Shown in pieces: positions 1-5,510 of a stretch of DNA of 5,510 nt. Position 1 is the first letter of the stretch; each line of letters opens with the position of its first letter. Location: the NCBI GenBank assembly GCA_030652635.1, contig JAUSPW010000089.1:1-5510 (forward strand), read 5' to 3'. Made by a program: the position numbers and the translations under genes. The DNA is from Pseudohongiella sp. (GTDB lineage Bacteria; Pseudomonadota; Gammaproteobacteria; Pseudomonadales; Pseudohongiellaceae). The notes under the pieces were generated by a model. It had not been told where the DNA came from, did no database searches, and saw only the letters and a program-made list of their open reading frames with translations.

Positions 1-1616
1 TGATGCACAGGCTAATGGATCGGGGGGCCATGTTGCAGCCCGACGTAGAGATTTTGACTGCAACCGCAGACGGTGCACGCAGTCAGACGATGCTGGAAAC
101 GCGCAACAGAGCACATCAACTGGCGCATGCCCTTAACGAAGCGGGTGTCCAGATTGGCGATCGTGTAGCGACGTTTATGTGGAACGGTGCCCGCCACCTA
201 GAGGCCTACCACGCCATTGCCTGTATGGGCGCGGTTGTACATACACTGAACATCCGTCTTTCCCCGGTTGATCTCGAATACATCATCAATCATGCTCAGG
301 ATAAAGTTGTGATTGTTGACGCGGATATTCTTCCGCTCTTTGAAAAGCTGGCTGGAAAAATACCCAGTGTCGAAAAAATTATCGTCGCCGCAGAACCCGG
401 GTTTGAAAACTGGTCTACCAGCCTGCCCAATACCATTGACTATGAAGCATTTATCGCTGGAAAACCGACGCGCTATCAGTGGCCAGAAATTGATGAAAAC
501 TCCGCGATGGGTTTGTGTTACACCAGTGGTACAACGGGCAAACCCAAAGGCGTCATGTATACCCACCGTGCTAACTATCTGCATACAATTTCCATCGCCA
601 TGACCGATGTGATGGGCTTGTCAGCGACTGATAGCTTGCTTGGCATTGTGCCAATGTTTCATGCCAATGCCTGGGGCTTACCCTGGGTAGCCACCATGCT
701 GGGCATGAGGCAGGTGTATCCTCATCGCTTTATGGTGCCTGATCACCTGGCGCGCATGTTGATGGATTACGACATTACAATTTCTGCAGGCGTACCCACC
801 ATCTGGCAGGGTGTAAAAGGCTTGATGGAAGCCAACCCCGGTAAATATCAATTTAAAGCGCTCACACGACTCACTTGTGGTGGCTCAGCACCGCCCCCCT
901 CACTGATCGAGTGGTACTGGAACGCACTCAATGTTGAAATGGTGCAAGGTTGGGGCATGACAGAAACCAGCCCGTTGGCGACGATCAGTCGACGCACAGG
1001 CAAACGAAACCACTTGGCGATGTCTGACGCCGAGCGCGCGCATAATCAAGCCAAAGCAGGCTTGCCGATTCCGGGCCTCGAAATTGAAATTTTTGACGAC
1101 AAGTGGAATGTATTACCCCATGACGGCCAATCTTTTGGCGAATTGCTAATTCGCGGCCCCTGGATTTGTTCGGAGTACTTTAACAATCCACAACCCGACA
1201 AATTCCATGACGGCTGGCTAATCACCGGTGATGTTGCCAAAATAGACCCGGAAGGATACGTCATCATCACTGACCGCTCCAAAGACCTGATCAAGTCAGG
1301 TGGCGAGTGGATTTCATCAGTCGATCTTGAAAACCATATTGTTGGGCTTGCCGGTGTTGCACAAGCCTGCGTGGTTGCGCATCCCCACCCAAAATGGGAC
1401 GAGCGGCCGGTTGCACTGGTGATCAAAAAGCCAGGCGCGGAAATTACACCTGCGCATGTGATCAGTTTCTGCGAAAGCAAATTTGCTAAATGGCAGCTGC
1501 CGGATGATGTGTTGTTTGTGGACGCTATTCCACTGACAGCAACGGGCAAGATGGACAAAAAAGTGGTCAGAGCCAAACTTGATGCTGATGGCTATCAGCT
1601 GCCTGACCAGCGCTGA
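1..1616 (+). CDS. AlkK-like fatty-acyl-CoA ligase (AMP-forming), 5' end cut by window
   Basis: This enzyme would activate a carboxylic acid with ATP to an acyl-adenylate and transfer it to coenzyme A, normally in the cytosol or at the inner membrane, feeding beta-oxidation. Numbering from the Met at base 3 (537 residues), the ANL-superfamily motifs appear in order: P-loop YTSGTTGKPKG at 173-183, PMFHANAWG at 217-225, GGSAPP at 293-298, GWGMTE at 316-321, TGD at 408-410, the hinge DRSKDLIKSGGEWIS at 424-438, and catalytic Lys516 in TATGK. No key residue is missing. The layout, including WDERP at 464-468, closely follows AlkK from memory. AlkK-type proteins begin roughly 10-20 residues earlier, and the frame is open to base 1, so the real start is probably upstream. 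The stop is TGA at 1614-1616, followed by a hairpin terminator. Family assignment is firm. Substrate is not: medium- or long-chain fatty acid is most likely, but 3-methylmercaptopropionate (DmdB, same broad family) is possible. Confidence 0.93.
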   Translation, partial: MHRLMDRGAMLQPDVEILTATADGARSQTMLETRNRAHQLAHALNEAGVQIGDRVATFMWNGARHLEAYHAIACMGAVVHTLNIRLSPVDLEYIINHAQDKVVIVDADILPLFEKLAGKIPSVEKIIVAAEPGFENWSTSLPNTIDYEAFIAGKPTRYQWPEIDENSAMGLCYTSGTTGKPKGVMYTHRANYLHTISIAMTDVMGLSATDSLLGIVPMFHANAWGLPWVATMLGMRQVYPHRFMVPDHLARMLMDYDITISAGVPTIWQGVKGLMEANPGKYQFKALTRLTCGGSAPPPSLIEWYWNALNVEMVQGWGMTETSPLATISRRTGKRNHLAMSDAERAHNQAKAGLPIPGLEIEIFDDKWNVLPHDGQSFGELLIRGPWICSEYFNNPQPDKFHDGWLITGDVAKIDPEGYVIITDRSKDLIKSGGEWISSVDLENHIVGLAGVAQACVVAHPHPKWDERPVALVIKKPGAEITPAHVISFCESKFAKWQLPDDVLFVDAIPLTATGKMDKKVVRAKLDADGYQLPDQR

Positions 1617-1621
1617 GTAAC

Positions 1622-1662
1622 GGCAGCTTGTCATGTGTCTAACAAGCTGCCTCTCTTAAATT
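1622..1662 (+). terminator. Probable rho-independent terminator of the acyl-CoA ligase gene
   Basis: A perfect 10-bp stem pairs GGCAGCTTGT (1622-1631) with ACAAGCTGCC (1642-1651) around a 10-base loop. It begins five bases after the ligase stop. It is followed by TCTCTTAAATT, a pyrimidine-rich tail with interrupted T's, so termination may be weak. The minus strand has no T-run after the stem, so it should act only on + strand transcripts. The position and stem support the call; the poor T-tract and large loop lower confidence. Confidence 0.62.
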
Positions 1663-1685
1663 CAAAGATAACCACTGAATGATCG

Positions 1686-1767
1686 AGTCACGCCAGCGGG
1701 TTACTGCGTCGAAGAACAATCAGGTGCAAAGCACCGTTCTGAGACCCATTAGCCCGCTGGCGTGACT
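1686..1767. repeat. 82-nt imperfect palindrome folding into one long hairpin, function unknown
   Basis: The arms 1686-1700 and 1753-1767 are a perfect 15-bp inverted repeat (AGTCACGCCAGCGGG and its complement). Pairing continues inward: 1701-1703 with 1750-1752 (one G-U), 1705-1706 with 1747-1748, 1708-1710 with 1743-1745, 1713-1717 with 1736-1740, and GGTGC 1723-1727 with GCACC 1731-1735 closing an AAA loop. The breaks are two single mismatches, a tandem G-A/A-G mismatch (1711-1712 opposite 1741-1742) and a 5-base bulge AATCA at 1718-1722. In all about 33 pairs form. It lies between two converging genes, two bases from the permease stop. No T-tract follows on either strand, so it is not a standard intrinsic terminator. 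It may be a dispersed palindromic element (REP- or MITE-like), a small structured RNA, or a 3'-end stabiliser. I do not recognise the family. Confidence 0.7.
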
Positions 1768-1769
1768 GT

Positions 1770-4700
1770 TTAAGTGGTGTGCTGCTGAGAAAATGACGCG
1801 CTGGTTTCAGCAGTCTTTTTCCCCAGCGTCAGGCGACACACGGCTGGTACAACCAACAAAGTCTGAATCGTTGAGGCCAGCAAACCAGAAATGATGGCCC
1901 ATGCCATGGGTGGCCACAGCGTTGACGACGACAATGCCAATGGCAACAATCCAGCCACCGTTGTGGCGGTTGTCAGCAGAATAGGACGTGTACGCCTTGT
2001 CACAGCCTCAGTGACGGCTGTTTGAATATCATCGCCAGACTTCAAACGAGTGTCTATCAAATCCAGCAACACAATGGCGTTATTCACAACAATGCCCACC
2101 AGCGCAATGATGCCCAGCAGTGGCTGAAAGCCAAACGGCGAACCACTCAACACCAGACCAGGAAAAATGCCGGCCGCCGCAAGCGGTACCGTCAGCAGGA
2201 TGATGCCAACCCGGCGATAAGAGTTAAACTGCAATAAAAGGAAAAACAGTAACAGTAGAATACCAATTGGCGCGGTATTCAAAATGGCCTGGTTGGCATC
2301 CCCTGAGCTTTCCAGATCACCACCCAATTCGATTGTAGTGCCTGCAGGCAACGGATCTGATTCAAGTTTGGCATTTAAACCATCCAGAATCTGGCTGAAG
2401 CTGAATCCTTCATCCAAACCAGCCGTCACACTGTAAATTCTCACGCCATTACGATGCTGGATACTGGCGGCCTGCCAGTCTGCCTCCACCTTGGCAATCA
2501 CACTGAGCGGGATAGCCTCACCTGCCGCATTGTAGATATAGCTGGAGAGCAGGGCAGACAAGTTACTGCGAGTACCATCCACAGAGCGCAAAACAATCGG
2601 CACTGGCTCTCGTTCCTGGCGGAACTGTTGGGCAGGCAAACCAAAACTGCGTGCAAACAGCGTATTGGCAACATCAGCCCGACTGAGTCCATAGCGCGCT
2701 GCAGAGGCGTCATCTACAGTGACCTTCACGACCGGTGTGCCCAGATCCATATCGTGACGAACATCAACCGCCCCAGGGATGGATTTGATCAGGCCAAATA
2801 CTTGCTCGGTGGCGGCCAATCGGGTCTGATCATCCACATGTTGAACGCGCACTTCAACAGGCGCTGTGCGTGGAGGGCCTTGGGCCAGCGTCCCTGCAAC
2901 AATATCAACTTCCGGCATTTTACTGGCGGCATAGTCTCGCACCCAGTCCATCAAGGGCGCTGTTTGATCCAGACTCTGCACGTTGACAACCAGTCGTGCA
3001 CGATTTGGAGATCGTGTGGAGTTCGGCAGATTGTAATAGAAGCCAGGACCGGTAGCGCCCACAAATCGATGCACCGACTGAACGTTGGCCTGCTCGCGAA
3101 TCAAACGCTCAAAATCAGCTGAAACCGCGGCAGTGTGTGACTGGTCGGTACCCTCAGGCAAAAACATTTCGATGACAACTTGCGGTCGGTCGGCATTCGG
3201 GAAAAACTGAATACTCAGAAATCGAATCGAAAGCGCACTGATAACAACAATTATCAACCCGGCAACAATAATCATTTTCGGAAATCGCTCGCTTAACTTA
3301 GCGAGAGCACGGCCGCCCTGTTCAAACCAGATGTCCCGTCGCGCGGGTGCTGGTTTCAAAAACCATGCGGCAAGCAGTGGTGTAAAACTGATGGCCAATA
3401 TGTAACTGACGCTCAGCGTCAACATAATCATTACCGGTATGCCGCGCGTAAAATCCGCAGTGCCTCCAGACGAGAGCAATAAAGGTGTAAATGCAGCAAG
3501 TGTCGTGCCTGTAGAGGCTCCCAGGGGACCAGCAAGTTCTTTGACGGCGTCGGACATTGCCTCGTAGGCCGTGCTGCCCTGATTCAGACGATCCTGAATG
3601 TTCTCGACCATCACAATAGCGTTATCAATCAAAATGCCAAGTGATATCACCAGTCCGATCACTGCAATCTGATGTAATACGCCACCTCCCATGTCGTAGA
3701 TGCTCAGACTGATCAGTGAAACAACCGGCAACATGGTTGCAACAAGAATACCCATTCGCCAGCCCATGCCCAGAAACACAACTGCAGTAATGATCAGCAT
3801 ACTGACCAGCAGGTTCAATTGGAGCTCATTCAAGCGCGAACTGACCTGATCAGGCTGGAAAAACAGTTCCCGAATTTCCAGAGGGGCAAAATCCGGTGCT
3901 ATCAGCGCAACACGCGCTCGGACATCGTCTCCAAACCGAATGGCGTCTACTTGATTTGCCTGCGAATAAATATTGATGGCAACTACGCGCTCACCATCTT
4001 GCCAGACAGCAGGTTGCTCTGGTTCTGCTGCTGTCCGCCAGACATCTGCAAAGACAGACAAGGGCACAGATCCGCCAGCGGGCAGGGGAATTTGCGTACT
4101 GCGCAATTCAGCAACATCGGTAAACTCGGTGTTTGCTATCAACCCTATGCGCTTGTTATCCAGCACTATAAAGCCCCCAGGCCGGACTTGATTTCGCTGG
4201 GTAAGCGCGTTTGCTATATGAGTGGGCGTAATTTGTAAGCGCGCAAGTTCAGAATCATTTAATGCAATGGTGATTTGCTCGTCGGCATCACCTTCAATTT
4301 CTATCCGCGACAAACCAGGCAGGCCGGCGAGGGCACGTTTCAAGCGTTCAGCGGCGTCACTGAGCACGACCACAGATGGATCGCCCGCCAGCGCCAGTAC
4401 AACCGCAGGTAGCCCGGTCAGGCGGTCATCCAAAGACATCTCACTGATGCCATCTGGAAACTCAAGGCGCGCTCTGTCCATGGCTTGACGGACACGCTCC
4501 CACGCAGGATCCGTGTCGTAAATATCCTCGTTTAAACCGACACTGAGCAGTGCTACTCCTGTACGTGCGATGGCGGAGTACTCGTCTACTTCTTCAACCT
4601 GAGAGATCTCATCTTCCAAGGGTTCCAGCACCAAACGCTCAAGCGCTTCGGCCGTAGCCCCGGGATAAAGCACGGTGATCAATCCATTTCGTGAGGGAAA

Positions 4701-4811
4701 CTGCGGATCTTCTTGCCTTGCCATATTGCCAAATGAAGCAAGCCCGGACAGGCACAACATAAACATCACCAGCAAGACCAAACGCGGCTTGTTCAGTACC
4801 TGATCAATCAT
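1770..4811 (-). CDS. RND-family efflux permease (AcrB/HAE-1-like inner-membrane pump)
   Basis: This is a complete 1013-residue proton-driven exporter of the inner membrane, slightly shorter than AcrB (about 1050). It has the RND duplicated plan: membrane segment 1 at about 10-28, a first periplasmic loop to about 330, segments 2-6 at about 332-485, segment 7 at about 512-536, a second loop to about 842, and segments 8-12 at about 845-993. The repeat shows in paired loop motifs: GGSVPLSVFADV at 246-257 against GEAIPLSVIAKV at 764-775. Segment 4 reads GILIDNAIVMVEN (392-404) where AcrB has an Asp-Asp pair, and segment 10 reads GIVVNNAIVLLD (906-917) where AcrB has Lys940. Arg942 in segment 11 (RPILLTT) is present. 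The start is the ATG overlapping the adaptor stop as ATGA, with GAGGTG five bases upstream; it puts segment 1 at the proper place. The stop is TAA at 1770-1772. Substrate cannot be read from the sequence. The CusA-type metal signature is not evident, so organic compounds are likelier. Confidence 0.95.
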   Translation of the reverse strand: MIDQVLNKPRLVLLVMFMLCLSGLASFGNMARQEDPQFPSRNGLITVLYPGATAEALERLVLEPLEDEISQVEEVDEYSAIARTGVALLSVGLNEDIYDTDPAWERVRQAMDRARLEFPDGISEMSLDDRLTGLPAVVLALAGDPSVVVLSDAAERLKRALAGLPGLSRIEIEGDADEQITIALNDSELARLQITPTHIANALTQRNQVRPGGFIVLDNKRIGLIANTEFTDVAELRSTQIPLPAGGSVPLSVFADVWRTAAEPEQPAVWQDGERVVAINIYSQANQVDAIRFGDDVRARVALIAPDFAPLEIRELFFQPDQVSSRLNELQLNLLVSMLIITAVVFLGMGWRMGILVATMLPVVSLISLSIYDMGGGVLHQIAVIGLVISLGILIDNAIVMVENIQDRLNQGSTAYEAMSDAVKELAGPLGASTGTTLAAFTPLLLSSGGTADFTRGIPVMIMLTLSVSYILAISFTPLLAAWFLKPAPARRDIWFEQGGRALAKLSERFPKMIIVAGLIIVVISALSIRFLSIQFFPNADRPQVVIEMFLPEGTDQSHTAAVSADFERLIREQANVQSVHRFVGATGPGFYYNLPNSTRSPNRARLVVNVQSLDQTAPLMDWVRDYAASKMPEVDIVAGTLAQGPPRTAPVEVRVQHVDDQTRLAATEQVFGLIKSIPGAVDVRHDMDLGTPVVKVTVDDASAARYGLSRADVANTLFARSFGLPAQQFRQEREPVPIVLRSVDGTRSNLSALLSSYIYNAAGEAIPLSVIAKVEADWQAASIQHRNGVRIYSVTAGLDEGFSFSQILDGLNAKLESDPLPAGTTIELGGDLESSGDANQAILNTAPIGILLLLFFLLLQFNSYRRVGIILLTVPLAAAGIFPGLVLSGSPFGFQPLLGIIALVGIVVNNAIVLLDLIDTRLKSGDDIQTAVTEAVTRRTRPILLTTATTVAGLLPLALSSSTLWPPMAWAIISGLLASTIQTLLVVPAVCRLTLGKKTAETSASFSQQHTT

Positions 4812-5510
4812 GGCAGCACCTCGATCAAGTCACCGTCTGCCAGTCGCGTCAATCCTGCATAAACTACTTGTGCGCCTTCGCTGAGCACATCGGATTTTAT
4901 GACCGCGAACTCACCCTGCAACTGTTCAACTTCAATGGCGACGCGCGTGACACGATTGTTGATGCTCTGAAAAACAGTGAGTCCATCTGCTGAGCGCATC
5001 ACAGCAGACATCGGTATGATCAATACAGCATCCTTGCGGCTTGGCACTCCAATTTCCAGCGCTTCCCCTGTGCGGGTATTTTGCTCAGGCAAGCCCACCA
5101 CCACTGGGTATAGGCTGACGTCGCCAGTGCTGCTTTGTCCAATCTCCAGAATGGTCACGGTAAACGTAGCATCATCACTCATGCCAGAGGCAAGACTGCG
5201 CCATGCGTTGAGTGACTGCCCAACGCTCAATCCTTCCGTCAGATGGGCAGGCACCCGAATCTCTGCCTCAAGTTGAGCGCTTGAAGACACTCTGATAACG
5301 GCTTGTCCTGGCTGCGCAAACTCGCCAGGCTCCAGCAATATCTGCTCCACTGTGCCACTAAAAGGCGCGACTAGCTCAGCTTCGTTCAGTAGACTCATGG
5401 CTTGCTGAGCAGTCGCACGGGCATTGCTCACCGCTGAAACAAGTGCCTGTGAGCGCGTCGCTTGCTGTTCCAGTTCTTGTAATGGAATAACACCCCGTTC
5501 ATACAAGGTG
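4808..5510 (-). CDS. RND efflux membrane fusion (periplasmic adaptor) protein, N-terminal part cut by window
   Basis: This periplasmic adaptor would link the downstream permease to an outer-membrane channel. About 233 C-terminal residues are visible of a family that usually runs 350-400. Numbering from the TTG at 5506, the visible parts are: the descending helix of the coiled-coil hairpin (about 1-43, rich in Gln, Glu and Ala), the second half of the lipoyl-like domain (AELVAPFSGTVEQILLEPGE, 43-61, with the family-typical APFSG), a beta-barrel domain (about 75-160) and the membrane-proximal domain (about 161-232, starting IIPMSAV). The signal peptide or lipid anchor, first lipoyl half and ascending helix lie beyond base 5510. 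The frame is open to the edge, so the TTG at 5506 is an internal Leu codon, not the start. It ends at TGA 4808-4810, overlapping the permease ATG by four bases, which points to co-transcription and coupled translation. Family assignment is strong; the partner channel and substrate are unknown. Confidence 0.92.
   Translation of the reverse strand, partial: TLYERGVIPLQELEQQATRSQALVSAVSNARATAQQAMSLLNEAELVAPFSGTVEQILLEPGEFAQPGQAVIRVSSSAQLEAEIRVPAHLTEGLSVGQSLNAWRSLASGMSDDATFTVTILEIGQSSTGDVSLYPVVVGLPEQNTRTGEALEIGVPSRKDAVLIIPMSAVMRSADGLTVFQSINNRVTRVAIEVEQLQGEFAVIKSDVLSEGAQVVYAGLTRLADGDLIEVLP
4817..4822 (-). promoter_or_regulatory. Ribosome binding site of the RND permease, inside the adaptor gene
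   Basis: On the minus strand GAGGTG lies five bases before the permease ATG (4811-4809), within the last Glu and Val codons of the adaptor. It supports this ATG as the start and, with the ATGA stop/start overlap, suggests translational coupling that keeps adaptor and pump in proportion. Confidence 0.7.

Noticed and set aside
3..5. ATG at base 3 as the true start of the ligase.
   Set aside because: Family members carry about 10-20 more residues before this point and the frame is open to the edge, so a start upstream of the window is more likely, though not proven.
198..584. Open minus strand frame of 128 codons within the ligase gene.
   Set aside because: It is antisense to conserved ligase sequence including the P-loop region and has no family resemblance.
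1637..1767. Possible integron attC site: GTCTAAC at 1637-1643 fits the RYYYAAC box, followed by an imperfect palindrome.
   Set aside because: The box lies in the loop and right arm of the terminator hairpin, there is no matching GTTRRRY box at the right distance, and the main palindrome has a perfect 15-bp outer stem without AAC/GTT ends.
1681..1772. Target-site duplication flanking the 82-nt palindrome, as for a recent MITE insertion.
   Set aside because: The bases just outside (GATCG on the left, GTTTA on the right) are not direct repeats, so the sequence gives no proof of insertion.
2454..3122. Open + strand frame of 222 codons antisense to the permease.
   Set aside because: It lies fully inside the well-supported RND gene, its translation has no recognisable domain or membrane pattern, and it has the look of a shadow frame.
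4073..4082. Second copy of CGCCAGCGGG, the core of the palindrome arm, inside the permease gene.
   Set aside because: It is only 10 bases, lies in coding sequence for the common Leu-Pro-Ala-Gly stretch and has no partner arm; most likely chance.
5504..5506. TTG as the start codon of the adaptor protein.
   Set aside because: A start here would lack the signal sequence, first lipoyl half and ascending helix; the frame continues to the window edge, so this is an internal Leu codon.

Overview
The window looks like a piece of a gammaproteobacterial chromosome. This rests on protein style (an AlkK-type acyl-CoA ligase and a Gram-negative RND efflux pump) and on a base composition that looks close to 50% GC by eye. 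Genus cannot be read from the sequence. It holds three protein genes, two of them cut by the window edges, in a convergent arrangement around a short, structure-rich intergenic gap.

Left part (1-1616, + strand): the nearly complete gene of an AMP-forming fatty-acyl-CoA ligase of the AlkK-like family, missing only its first residues. Five bases after its stop is a perfect 10-bp hairpin, a plausible weak intrinsic terminator.

Gap (1617-1769): besides the terminator it holds an 82-nt imperfect palindrome (1686-1767) that folds into one long hairpin of about 33 pairs. Its outer arm is a perfect 15-bp inverted repeat. It ends two bases before the stop codon of the converging gene. This is the least ordinary item in the window.

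Right part (1770-5510, - strand): a two-gene efflux unit read right to left. A periplasmic membrane fusion (adaptor) protein, lacking its N-terminal part at the window edge, is followed with a 4-base ATGA overlap by a full-length RND inner-membrane permease of 1013 residues. Together they would form the inner-membrane and periplasmic parts of a tripartite, proton-driven export system. No outer-membrane channel gene or regulator lies inside the window.

The ligase (fatty-acid or other carboxylic-acid activation) and the pump have no evident functional link. They are on opposite strands and share only the gap. All three reading frames are intact, with no frameshifts. I see no tRNA, rRNA, CRISPR, transposase or phage gene, and no evidence of an undescribed multi-gene system.
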